A stretch of 14,452 nucleotides of DNA from Anaerolineae bacterium (GCA_016931365.1 JAFGEY010000247.1:1-14452), one strand, 5' to 3'; positions 1 through 7,690 are shown, numbered from the stretch's first letter. Made by a program: numbers and translations. Notes: generated from the letters alone by a model not told the origin.

Positions 1-206
1 GCGACGAGGTGCGCGGTGATCTCGGGAATGCTGGTAGCCAGAGATACGACTGTCACTCCCATAAAGGTTGTCGACAGGTGGAAATAGCCGGCCAGTCCAA
101 TCAATTTTTTTACTGTCAGACTAGAGCTGAGAACAAGAATAACCAGCGCGATCAGGCCGAATACAATGTTTACCGCAAGACTTTGTTCTGCAAAGAAACT
201 GTTCAT
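1..206 (-). CDS. Ca2+/cation antiporter (CaCA family), N-terminal part, cut by left edge
   Basis: The reading frame starts at the ATG complementary to 204-206 and runs open through the left edge, giving 68 complete codons. Residues 12-30 form a hydrophobic membrane segment. Residues 48-63 carry the alpha-1 repeat signature of Na+/Ca2+ exchanger-type antiporters, FMGVTVVSLATSIPEI, including the acidic residue (E62) that binds the cation in this family. The family exchanges Ca2+ or another cation against Na+ or H+ across the cytoplasmic membrane; the substrate here cannot be read from the fragment. The start is supported by the fit of the first helix; the Shine-Dalgarno match upstream is weak. 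The gene points away from everything else in the window. YrbG-like exchangers are the closest type I recognise. The rest of the protein, including the second alpha repeat, lies outside the window. Confidence 0.8.
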   Translation of the reverse strand, partial: MNSFFAEQSLAVNIVFGLIALVILVLSSSLTVKKLIGLAGYFHLSTTFMGVTVVSLATSIPEITAHLV

Positions 207-522
207 GTCAATCACTCATCTTGATTTGTGGTATCGTATTTACACAACAAGGCAGTGCATATGGATTGGATATTTCCGACAGCACTGTCCACTAGTTTGC
301 AAAAGTATACCACAATGTATATCAAGACGGTGATCAAAAATGCCGCCAAAGGGTCAAGAAAGCATCAAAATGCACCACCGGTGTGCCCGATGAAAACAAG
401 TCATACCTTCAATGTGATCTGCAGCCGCCGAACGCTGGGGTTCGATACGGGTTGCCCAAATCGCAACTCTACTCAACCGGCGTTTGCCCCAAACGACCAA
501 TACACCCGTGCGGCGCAAATCG

Positions 523-551
523 TTTCCCTTTTTGCCCAAAAACAGTATAAT
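523..551 (+). promoter_or_regulatory. Candidate promoter for the acetyltransferase-ABC operon
   Basis: A perfect TATAAT lies at 546-551. With a 17-base spacer the -35 position (523-528) reads TTTCCC, a poor match to TTGACA, so the call rests on the -10 box. Transcription from here would begin near 558 and give a leader of about 185 bases that contains the inverted repeat at 598-690. Confidence 0.4.
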
Positions 552-597
552 ACGTTTGTTGTATCGATCGCTTGTCACTGCAAAAAACTGCTTCCAA

Positions 598-690
598 ATG
601 CCCGTCACCTGAAAAGAGTTGTTGAGAATAATTGCTTTTATGCAATAAAGATGTTTTTGTATCAAGACTTTTGTTCAGGGTGACGGGCAT
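598..690. repeat. 12-bp perfect inverted repeat enclosing a 69-base loop
   Basis: ATGCCCGTCACC at 598-609 is the exact reverse complement of GGTGACGGGCAT at 679-690. Pairing continues inward for four more bases (610-613 with 674-677) past one bulged G at 678. The loop is A+T-rich and holds a smaller dyad, ATTGC at 631-635 with GCAAT at 642-646. It ends 53 bases before the acetyltransferase start. It could be a leader stem-loop, a protein-binding dyad or a tiny non-autonomous element; no U-tract follows, so it is not a standard intrinsic terminator. Confidence 0.55.
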
Positions 691-743
691 CTGATGTTCG
701 GTCAGGACTACCCTTGTTGACTGTCTGACGCAAAGGCAGAGCT

Positions 744-2024
744 ATGTCCAATGGAGCCGTGGACGCGCTGGTCAAGTTGATGGTGCCAGAGGTTCGCGAT
801 GGCATTCTGTACAAGTGTTTCTGTTCCGAGTTTGGCGTCACCGGTTTAACGGCTGACGAACTCTGGGACCTGTTCGATGTCCGTTGGGCGGCTCTGTCAG
901 AAGTGCGCTTTGACAAGGGGTTGGAAGCGTTTTTGATGCGCGATGACGCCGACAGCGAGTCGAGCACGGTGCAGCTTGCAGCACTTGACCCCGCCGGGCA
1001 TGTCATCGGCGGACTGCGTGTCCATCTCTCGCCGATCCACCTGCTGGACGAGCTGGATGGTGTGCAGATCAGCCGTGTTGGTGTGTCCTGGGAAGCGCGC
1101 GGGGCGGGCATCGGTGCGGAACTGGTGGGGCGGGCGTTGCGTATCGCCAAGGCGCTGGGAATGGTCAAAGGCCTACCCCTGGCCTTTTTGCTGGGCCGCG
1201 TGCTGGACACCGACAGCCCCAACCGCGTGCTCAGCTTTTACGAGCGCATCGGCTTTCGGCGCACCAACCTGTATACCGTCACCAAAAGCCTGTCCAACTG
1301 CCTGATGCTGGCCGGCATTCAGCGTCCTTCGTTACATTACCTGCGCAGTCAGGGTTTTCAGGTCGAAGAGGCGCAGGAACGCGGCGCGTTATATCCCACC
1401 CTCTTGATTGCCAGTTCGGTGGCCCGGCAAATTCAAACCGCCGGACAGACTGAACAGGGCGTTGAGGAAGTCGAAGACGAGTCGCGCGGGCTGCTGCTGC
1501 AAGGGCGCTATGGGGCAGTGCGGCCCTTTCTCAAAACTGACCTGCCGATGCTGCACCAGTGGGAGCACCGGAGCGATCCGCCGGGATATGCCTGTCGCTC
1601 ACACGCGCTCGCACGGACGATGGCTGAACTGGAGGCCGAGTTCAAGCTTGACGCCAGTTCGACCGAGCGGCAGCGCTTTGCGGTCGATACAAACGAGGGC
1701 CAGCTGATCGGTTATGTGCTCTATTATGGTTTGCAGTCCGACACGCGAAATGTGTCGATCAGTGTCGAGATCGGCGAGGCAGATTGCTGGGCCGGCGAGT
1801 GGGGCCGCGAGGCAGTGTGGCTGTTGGTGGAATATCTGTTCGATCGCCTCGGCGCACACAAGATCAGCGCACAGGTCAGCGTCGGGCAGGAGCAAGTGTG
1901 GCGCGATCTGGAGTCGCTGGGCTTTAAACGCGATGGCGTGCTGCGCGACCACGAACTGGCCGAGGGGCGATACGTCGATTACCTGCTGATGAGCCTTTTG
2001 GAAGACGAGTATCGCTATCATTGA
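744..2024 (+). CDS. Double-domain GNAT-family N-acetyltransferase
   Basis: The protein has 426 residues and two acetyltransferase-fold halves. The first (about 45-185) has a strand followed by the acetyl-CoA-binding motif RGAGIG at 119-124 and the C-terminal motif SFYERIGF at 164-171, as in typical GNAT enzymes. The second (about 255-420) resembles the RimJ/RimL type: AVRPFLKTDLPMLHQW at its start, a helix after GEWGREAVWLL (351-361), and LESLGFKRDGVLRDH near 389-403. Its pyrophosphate loop is less canonical than that of the first half. The enzymes transfer an acetyl group from CoA to an amine; the substrate is unknown. The ATG at 744 is preceded by a modest AAGGCAG site. It sits 49 bases upstream of an ABC exporter pair on the same strand, so a role in modifying a toxic or exported compound is conceivable, but this is inference. 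Confidence 0.85.
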   Translation: MSNGAVDALVKLMVPEVRDGILYKCFCSEFGVTGLTADELWDLFDVRWAALSEVRFDKGLEAFLMRDDADSESSTVQLAALDPAGHVIGGLRVHLSPIHLLDELDGVQISRVGVSWEARGAGIGAELVGRALRIAKALGMVKGLPLAFLLGRVLDTDSPNRVLSFYERIGFRRTNLYTVTKSLSNCLMLAGIQRPSLHYLRSQGFQVEEAQERGALYPTLLIASSVARQIQTAGQTEQGVEEVEDESRGLLLQGRYGAVRPFLKTDLPMLHQWEHRSDPPGYACRSHALARTMAELEAEFKLDASSTERQRFAVDTNEGQLIGYVLYYGLQSDTRNVSISVEIGEADCWAGEWGREAVWLLVEYLFDRLGAHKISAQVSVGQEQVWRDLESLGFKRDGVLRDHELAEGRYVDYLLMSLLEDEYRYH

Positions 2025-2025
2025 C

Positions 2026-2061
2026 AAACTGAATACTGGCAAGCCCGCCAGTATCCAGTTT
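2026..2061 (+). promoter_or_regulatory. Intercistronic RNA hairpin between acetyltransferase and ABC genes
   Basis: AAACTGAATACTGGC (2026-2040) pairs with GCCAGTATCCAGTTT (2047-2061) over 15 positions with a single A-C mismatch, around the six-base loop AAGCCC. It begins one base after the upstream stop codon and ends just before the AAAGGA ribosome site of the ABC gene. No U-run follows. It may stabilise or process the message, or modulate translation of the exporter; a terminator is unlikely. Confidence 0.6.
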
Positions 2062-2073
2062 GAAAGGAAAAAT

Positions 2074-3909
2074 ATGAAAACCATACTCCGCATCTGGAAG
2101 CTGGTTCGTCCTTATTGGCCCCAGTTGATCGCCGCATACGTCTCTTTGCTGGTCGGAATGGCGCTCAGTTTGATCGTGCCCCGCGTCTTGCAGCAGGCCA
2201 TCGACGTCGGCGTAACCGGCGGCGATTACCGGTTTATGGTCAATGCCGGGCTGCTCGTGCTGGGCATTGGCTTGATCAAGTCGCTCTTTGCGTTTGGACA
2301 GATGTATTTCAGCGAGTGGCTGTCCTGGCGCATCGCCTATGATCTCAAGAACAGGCTGTACCGGCACATCGAGTCGCTTTCTTTTTCCTTTCACGACAAC
2401 GCCCAGACCGGCCAGTTGATGACCCGCTGCACCGGCGACGTCAACGCGATCCAGCGGTTTGCCTCGACGGGACTGCTGGAAATCGTCAGCATTTCAGTGA
2501 TGACGGTGGCGACGGTGGTCATTTTGCTCTTGCAAAATGCGCGCCTGGCGCTGATCGCTCTGGCTCCACTGCCACTGCTTTATGTGCTGGCGGTGCGCTT
2601 TGGCCGGCTGGCGCGCGGCAAATTCCGCGAGATTATGCAGTCCACCGGCAAGCTCAACTCGATTCTGCAAGAAAACCTGATCGGTGTGCAGGTGGTCAAA
2701 GGCTTTGCCCGCCAGCCGTTTGAAATTGTCAAGTTTGGCAAACAAAACCAGGACGTGTTCGAGCGCCGGATCAACATCACGCGCTATTTTTCGATCAACT
2801 TTCCAGCCATGTCAGTGATCGTCTTTTTCAGCACCGCACTCATTTTGTGGTTCGGTGGTCAGGATGTGCTGTCCGGCGCGATGAGCGTGGGCACGCTGGT
2901 CGCTTTTAACGGCTATGTGGCGATGCTCGGCGACCCGGCCCGGCGCTTTGGGTTCTTTGTCAACATGCTCTCCGAGGCACTGGCCTCGGCAGAGCGCGTC
3001 TTTGAACTGCTCGACGAGCCGATCCTGATCCGCTCGCCTGCCGACGCGCACGCGCTGGATCGGCTGGATGGGCGGGTGACTTTTGATCACGTATCGTTCC
3101 GCTACCTTAACAGCGATCGTTATGTGCTGCGCGAGATCGACCTGGAAGCCGAGCCGGGGCAGGTGATCGCTTTGCTGGGCAAAACCGGCTCGGGCAAGAC
3201 CACGCTGGTCAATTTGATCCCCCGTTTTTACGACGCGGTTCGTGGCGGCGTGCTGGTGGACGGCGTCGATGTGCGCCGGGTTGACCTGGAAAGCCTGCGC
3301 CGGCAGATCGGCATTGTGCTGCAAGAAAGCCTGCTCTTTTCGGCGACGATCCGCGAAAACATTGCCTACGGTCGCCGCGACGCAACCCTTGAGGAGATCG
3401 AGGCGGCGGCGCGGGCGGCGCGCGCGCACCGCTTTATCACCGAGTTTGCCGACGGATACGACACCCAGGTAGGCGAGCGCGGTGTGACCCTCTCCGGCGG
3501 GCAGCGGCAGCGCATCGCCATCGCCCGCGCGCTGTTGATGGACCCACGCATTTTGATCCTCGACGACTCGACCTCCAGCGTCGATACCGAGACCGAGTAC
3601 CAGATTCAGCAGGCGCTCAAGACATTGATGGAAGGGCGGACGACCTTTGTCATTGCCCAGCGCTTGCAAACCGTCACCAATGCCGATCAGATCATTGTCC
3701 TCGATCAAGGTCAAATCGTCCAGCGCGGCCGGCACGAGGAACTGCTGGCCCAGGGCGGCCTGTACAGGGAAATCTATGACCTGCAACTGCGCGATCAGGA
3801 GCGCCTGCGCCGTGAGCTGATGGCGCTGGGCGGGCTGGTCGAGTGCGCGGATCGCCGCCGCCTGCGCGTGGCGAGCGGCGCGGCGCTGTTTGATGGCGGC
3901 GCGGGCTGA
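2074..3909 (+). CDS. ABC exporter half-transporter with degenerate ATP site (heterodimer subunit 1)
   Basis: At 611 residues this is a type IV (B-family) exporter half: a transmembrane domain (about 1-320, with helices near 15-35, 55-75, 135-155, 158-175, 245-262 and 272-290) fused to a nucleotide-binding domain. Visible motifs are Walker A GKTGSGKTT (369-377), Q-loop Q417, signature LSGGQ (473-477), Walker B ending at D497, and D-loop SSVD (501-504). Two catalytic positions are changed: the Walker B glutamate is Asp (D498), and the switch histidine is Gln (Q529). This is the pattern of the non-hydrolysing subunit in heterodimeric exporters such as TM287/288 and BmrCD. About 40 residues follow the domain. 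The ATG has AAAGGA upstream. The partner gene starts 12 bases after the stop. Such pairs export drugs, lipids or peptides; the substrate here is unknown. Confidence 0.92.
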   Translation: MKTILRIWKLVRPYWPQLIAAYVSLLVGMALSLIVPRVLQQAIDVGVTGGDYRFMVNAGLLVLGIGLIKSLFAFGQMYFSEWLSWRIAYDLKNRLYRHIESLSFSFHDNAQTGQLMTRCTGDVNAIQRFASTGLLEIVSISVMTVATVVILLLQNARLALIALAPLPLLYVLAVRFGRLARGKFREIMQSTGKLNSILQENLIGVQVVKGFARQPFEIVKFGKQNQDVFERRINITRYFSINFPAMSVIVFFSTALILWFGGQDVLSGAMSVGTLVAFNGYVAMLGDPARRFGFFVNMLSEALASAERVFELLDEPILIRSPADAHALDRLDGRVTFDHVSFRYLNSDRYVLREIDLEAEPGQVIALLGKTGSGKTTLVNLIPRFYDAVRGGVLVDGVDVRRVDLESLRRQIGIVLQESLLFSATIRENIAYGRRDATLEEIEAAARAARAHRFITEFADGYDTQVGERGVTLSGGQRQRIAIARALLMDPRILILDDSTSSVDTETEYQIQQALKTLMEGRTTFVIAQRLQTVTNADQIIVLDQGQIVQRGRHEELLAQGGLYREIYDLQLRDQERLRRELMALGGLVECADRRRLRVASGAALFDGGAG

Positions 3910-3921
3910 TGGAGGCAGTTA

Positions 3922-5742
3922 ATGTCGAATAACAATACAAAAGATAAAAAAAAGCAAACCGAGCATCTCGAAGAGGATTATCAGTACAAAGAATATGACG
4001 CCCGGATTACCGGGCGGCTGCTCTCCTATCTCAAGCCATACACCTGGCAGGTGATCGTCTCGGCGCTGCTGATGGCCTCCATCGCGCTGATCAACCTGGC
4101 GCGGCCCTGGATCACCTCGCAGATTGTCGACGTGGGACTGGGCGAAAAGCGGCCCGCCTATTTGTTCAACATGGTCTTTGTTTACCTGGGGCTGAATGCT
4201 CTGAGTGCGCTGTCGACCACACTGCGAATCAACATCATGAACTGGGTCGGCACGACGGTGATCAAGACGATGCGCAACCAGCTTTTTGCCAGATTTCAAT
4301 CGCTGTCGATGAACTTTTACAGCGAGCACGAGGTGGGGCGGCTGATGTCGCGCATGACCACCGACATTGACCGGGTGCAAGACCTGATTACCTGGTCGGT
4401 GATCTTTGTGATCAACGACCTGATCAACCTGATCGGCACGATCATCATCATGTTTATCATGAACGCCAAGTTGTCGCTGGTCTCTTTTGCCGTCATCCCG
4501 CTGATGGTTGTAGTCACCGAGGTCTGGCGGCGCCGCGCGCGCGAGGTCTATCGATGGGCACGGCGGGCCAACGCCATCGTTACCGCTGACTTGCAGGAAA
4601 ACATCAGCGGCGTGCGCGTGGTGCAGTCTTTGGGGCGCGAGGATTACAATTACGATCGGTTCGCCAACGGGCGCAACCAGGAGCTTTTCGACGCCAACGT
4701 CCAATCGGTGCGGTTGTCGGCGCTCTTTTTTCCCACCGTCGATCTGTTGAGCATGGTCGCTACCGGGTTGGTGATCTGGTACGGCGGCACGCAGGTGCTC
4801 AACCTGGAGTTGAGCGCGGGCACGCTGATCGCCTTTACGATGTACATCGGCAACTTTTTCGGGCCGATTCGCGACCTGGCCATGCGCTATAACAGTCTCC
4901 AGTCGGCGATGGCCTCCGGCGAGCGCATCTTTGACCTGCTCGACACCGAGCCGGCGATTGTCGACGCGCCTGACCCGATCGAGATGCCATCCATCGCAGG
5001 GCGGGTGCAGTTCGATCACGTTACCTTTGGCTACGGCGAGGACACGATGGTGCTCAAGGACATTAATATTGAGGTCGAGCCGGGGCAGATGGTCGCCTTT
5101 GTCGGCGAGACGGGTGCGGGCAAAAGCTCGCTGATCAAGATTCTCAGCCGTCTGTATGACGTGGACGAGGGCGCGATCCGCATCGACGGGCACGATCTGC
5201 GCGCAGTGACCCAGTCGAGCCTGCACGGGCAGATCGGTACGGTGTTCCAGGAGCCGTTTTTGTTCAACGGCACGGTCAAGGACAACATCCGTTATGGGCG
5301 ACTGGATGCGACTGATGAAGAGATCGTCAAGGCAGCCGAGGCCGTCGGTGCGCACCCGTTCATCCAGGAACTGGCCGAAGGCTATGACACCGAGGTGCAA
5401 GAGGGGGGTGCGCTGCTTTCGGTGGGCCAGCGGCAGTTGCTCTCTTTTGCCCGTGCGCTGCTCGCCGACCCGCGCATCCTGATCCTCGACGAGGCCACTT
5501 CCAGCGTGGACACGCAGACCGAGCGGGTGATCCAGAATGCGATGGAGCGTTTGCTGCAAGGACGTACTTCGTTCGTCATCGCCCACCGGCTGTCGACGAT
5601 CACTCGCGCCGACCAGATTTTGGTGCTGGACCACGGCGAGATTGTCGAGCGGGGCACGCACGAGGAACTTGTGGCGCAGCAGGGCGCATATTACCGGTTG
5701 TATTCGCTCAGTTATCAGAGCATTGAAGAGGCGTGCTCATAA
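3922..5742 (+). CDS. ABC exporter half-transporter with consensus catalytic residues (heterodimer subunit 2)
   Basis: This 606-residue protein has a charged cytosolic N-terminal tail (1-28), a six-helix transmembrane domain (about 35-325) and a C-terminal nucleotide-binding domain. Walker A is GETGAGKSS (395-403), the Q-loop is Q443, Walker B ends at D523 with catalytic E524, and the switch histidine is H555, all canonical. The signature is changed from LSGGQ to LSVGQ (499-503). Because ATP sites form between one subunit's Walker motifs and the other's signature, this change falls on the same composite site as the D498/Q529 changes in the upstream subunit, leaving one fully consensus site. 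This strongly supports a heterodimer. A GGAGG ribosome site (3911-3915) lies six bases before the ATG. It is the last gene of the cluster; the following 142 bases are A+T-rich. Confidence 0.93.
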   Translation: MSNNNTKDKKKQTEHLEEDYQYKEYDARITGRLLSYLKPYTWQVIVSALLMASIALINLARPWITSQIVDVGLGEKRPAYLFNMVFVYLGLNALSALSTTLRINIMNWVGTTVIKTMRNQLFARFQSLSMNFYSEHEVGRLMSRMTTDIDRVQDLITWSVIFVINDLINLIGTIIIMFIMNAKLSLVSFAVIPLMVVVTEVWRRRAREVYRWARRANAIVTADLQENISGVRVVQSLGREDYNYDRFANGRNQELFDANVQSVRLSALFFPTVDLLSMVATGLVIWYGGTQVLNLELSAGTLIAFTMYIGNFFGPIRDLAMRYNSLQSAMASGERIFDLLDTEPAIVDAPDPIEMPSIAGRVQFDHVTFGYGEDTMVLKDINIEVEPGQMVAFVGETGAGKSSLIKILSRLYDVDEGAIRIDGHDLRAVTQSSLHGQIGTVFQEPFLFNGTVKDNIRYGRLDATDEEIVKAAEAVGAHPFIQELAEGYDTEVQEGGALLSVGQRQLLSFARALLADPRILILDEATSSVDTQTERVIQNAMERLLQGRTSFVIAHRLSTITRADQILVLDHGEIVERGTHEELVAQQGAYYRLYSLSYQSIEEACS

Positions 5743-5884
5743 GTTTTCACAAAATTCTGTTCTAAAAATTGGACTATCTATTGACTTGTGCATTTTCTGT
5801 GGGGTGAGCAAACACAGTAAAAATTCATCATATATTGACTAAAATGAACGAACCGAGAGCAGTAGTGCACAATAAGGGGAAATA

Positions 5885-6742
5885 ATGAGTATTGGTCAAC
5901 TACGCAAGGAATATCATTCTCAAATCTGCCAGCAAATCATCCGTTGGACACGCGATGGCGAGACCCGATATCCCAACTTTGCAGACAAGGGGAATACTTC
6001 CAGTCGAGCCATTGCTGTTGGTATTGTCGAACGCCTTGACTGTTGTCCTCAAGACCAAACTATTTCTGGACAAAAGGCGGGTGGGCTGTTTGAGGCTCTG
6101 ACGTGTGAGTTTTTGGAAGCGTCTTTTTCGCTTTTGAGCCATCTGCGCCCCGGTGAGTGGTATTATTCGGCCCAAACGCCAATTTCGGCTTTTGATCAAT
6201 ACAAACATTTGGTGGATTTGGAACGATATATCAAGGGCAATACAGAATTGATCCTGGTGCTTGGAGAGGATTATATCATTACCCCTGATATTGTTGTTGG
6301 ACGATGGCCTGTCTCCGATGAACAAGTTAATGTCAACGAAACCGTGTTGGATACAGATTGTCGCCTGGCTCACCTGACGCCTTTACGAAGCGCTAATTTT
6401 GAAACACAGTGTGCAATTTTGCACGCCAGTATTTCGTGCAAGTGGACGTTGAGGAGCGATCAAGGGCAGAATGCGCGAACTGAAGCGTTGAATTTGATCC
6501 GTAACCGCAAAGGACGGTTGCCGCACATCGTCTCGGTGACGGCTGAACCTTTGCCGACGCGAATTGCCTCTCTCGCGTTAGGGACGGGCGACATTGATTG
6601 CGTTTACCATTTTGCGCTCGACGAACTTGAACAGACTATTCAGGATTTGGGCAATCAAGATCAACTAGATATGCTGTCTATGTTGGTTGACGGGCGGCGT
6701 CTGCGCGATATCAGCGACTTGCCCTTTGATTTGGCGATCTAG
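5885..6742 (+). CDS. NgoMIV-family type II restriction endonuclease (expected target GCCGGC)
   Basis: The 285-residue protein matches R.NgoMIV, as I recall its sequence, almost end to end and in length (286). Metal-binding and catalytic residues line up: E70, D135 in TPDIVV, and S184-C185-K186 in HASISCKW, corresponding to NgoMIV E70, D140 and S185-K187. Positions that contact the outer base pair are kept (D34, Q63, R226), and the C-terminal half (NLIRNRKGRLPHIV, LALGTGDIDCVYHFAL, LRDISDLP) is near identical to the family. In the inner-CCGG recognition motif, RSDR is RSDQ here (R190, D192, Q193). The family works as a tetramer on two DNA copies and cleaves G^CCGGC. AAGGGG precedes the ATG. 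No DNA methyltransferase gene is present in the window, which is unusual for a type II enzyme. The gene is less G+C-rich than its neighbours. Confidence 0.93.
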   Translation: MSIGQLRKEYHSQICQQIIRWTRDGETRYPNFADKGNTSSRAIAVGIVERLDCCPQDQTISGQKAGGLFEALTCEFLEASFSLLSHLRPGEWYYSAQTPISAFDQYKHLVDLERYIKGNTELILVLGEDYIITPDIVVGRWPVSDEQVNVNETVLDTDCRLAHLTPLRSANFETQCAILHASISCKWTLRSDQGQNARTEALNLIRNRKGRLPHIVSVTAEPLPTRIASLALGTGDIDCVYHFALDELEQTIQDLGNQDQLDMLSMLVDGRRLRDISDLPFDLAI

Positions 6743-6754
6743 AGGACGGATTGC

Positions 6755-7675
6755 ATGAACTGGACTCCAGATCGTCGTAAAGGTGTGCTAATCGGTATCG
6801 GCTGGATTGTGCTGCTCGTCCTCATTGACGGCTTGCTGCTCTGGCGCATCGTCGGCGGCAAGATCAACGGCTGGACCTTTATCGCTGCCGTGCTGGTGCT
6901 GGCCTCTCTGCCAGCAATGGTCCTGTTCGGCTACTGGCTGTACGGGTTGGCGCGCCTGCGCTACGAGTTTGACCGCAACCGGCTGGTGATTTACACCGCA
7001 GCGGGGGAGCAGATCGTGCCGATGAGCAGCGTGACCCGGGTGATCGCCGGGCGCGAGGCCGGCCTCGGTACGACTGGTCTTGTCAGGGCTGGCCTCGCGG
7101 TGTCGATGAAAAACCCTGTCTGGCCCGGCTACTGGATCGGATCGGGTGTCGTTCAAGGCCTGGGTCTGACCCTCTTTTATGCTGTGACTCCGCCGGCCGA
7201 GCAGGCGATCGTGGTCACACCATCGGTGGCCTATGGCATTTCGGCGCCCGACATGGAGGCTTTTGTCGAGGTCTTTCGCGCTGCGCTGCGGATGGGCCCC
7301 AGCATTGAGGTTATGCAGTCATCCGAACACGCTCCATATCTGGCCTGGCCGATCTGGGGTGACCGCCTGCTGCAAAGCCTGGCTCTGGGCAGCGTGCTGA
7401 TTAACGTCTTGCTGTTCGGCATCCTGACCTTTCGTTATCCTGGCCTGCCCGAGCGTCTGCCGCTCCATTTTGACGCGCAAGGCATGGTCGACCGCATTGC
7501 GGATAGGCAAGACGTATTTGACCTGCCGGTGATCAGCTTGATCGTGCTGGGCGTCAATGGCCTGATCGGCGCGGCGCTGTACCGGCGATATCGCGTCGCT
7601 TCTTATCTGGTGTGGGGCGGCGGGCTGATGGTGCAGGTCTTTTTCTTTTTGGCCTTGTGGAACGTGGTGTTTTGA
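6755..7675 (+). CDS. PH-domain / DUF1648 membrane protein
   Basis: This 306-residue integral membrane protein starts with two hydrophobic helices (about 11-30 and 42-65). A bacterial PH-like domain of the PF10882 kind follows (about 70-178), recognisable from the GYWIGSG...FYAV pattern and the AYGISAPDMEAFVEVF end. The C-terminal part has helices near 207-226, 256-274 and 283-305, and a DUF1648-type stretch LPERLPLHFDAQGMVDR (231-247), resembling the P-x-HF-x-xxG-x-x-D/R pattern of that family. Its molecular function is not known; proteins of this type sit in the cytoplasmic membrane. The start overlaps an AGAGGA ribosome site that also covers the upstream stop codon, so it is probably co-translated with the restriction gene's message. 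The tsaD ribosome site follows immediately after the stop. Confidence 0.8.
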   Translation: MNWTPDRRKGVLIGIGWIVLLVLIDGLLLWRIVGGKINGWTFIAAVLVLASLPAMVLFGYWLYGLARLRYEFDRNRLVIYTAAGEQIVPMSSVTRVIAGREAGLGTTGLVRAGLAVSMKNPVWPGYWIGSGVVQGLGLTLFYAVTPPAEQAIVVTPSVAYGISAPDMEAFVEVFRAALRMGPSIEVMQSSEHAPYLAWPIWGDRLLQSLALGSVLINVLLFGILTFRYPGLPERLPLHFDAQGMVDRIADRQDVFDLPVISLIVLGVNGLIGAALYRRYRVASYLVWGGGLMVQVFFFLALWNVVF

Positions 7676-7690
7676 GTGAGAGGTGATCCG

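Larger units (their letters stand above)
207..743. other. Intergenic region, 537 bases, no supported gene
   Basis: This stretch separates the leftward antiporter gene from the rightward acetyltransferase gene. Open frames cross it on both strands (for example 228-683 plus and 665-354 minus), but their products have no recognisable motif, are rich in Cys, His and Asn, and lack a convincing ribosome site. I treat it as non-coding. It is more A+T-rich than the flanking genes and holds a consensus -10 box at 546-551 and a 12-bp inverted repeat at 598-690, both annotated separately. It probably contains the promoters of both divergent genes; I could not find a convincing promoter for the leftward gene. 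Confidence 0.6.

Noticed and set aside
430..455. GGGTTCGAT, resembling a tRNA T-loop
   Set aside because: The flanking bases do not form a T-stem, and no acceptor, D or anticodon arms can be placed around it.
228..683. Possible 151-residue gene left of the acetyltransferase
   Set aside because: There is no ribosome site, no motif and an odd composition, and it runs through the inverted repeat and the candidate promoter.
2812..3786. 324-residue open frame on the minus strand
   Set aside because: It is antisense to the nucleotide-binding domain of the first ABC gene and has no recognisable motif or ribosome site.
3919..5661. 580-residue open frame on the minus strand
   Set aside because: It lies wholly opposite the second ABC gene, whose motifs are unmistakable. 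Its product is rich in His, Gln, Asp and Arg without any domain, as expected from the antisense of a G+C-rich gene.
5743..5884. Promoter for the restriction gene using TTGACT at 5781 or 5836
   Set aside because: Neither TTGACT has an acceptable -10 box at 16-18 bases. The promoter may be of another type, or the gene may be read from upstream.
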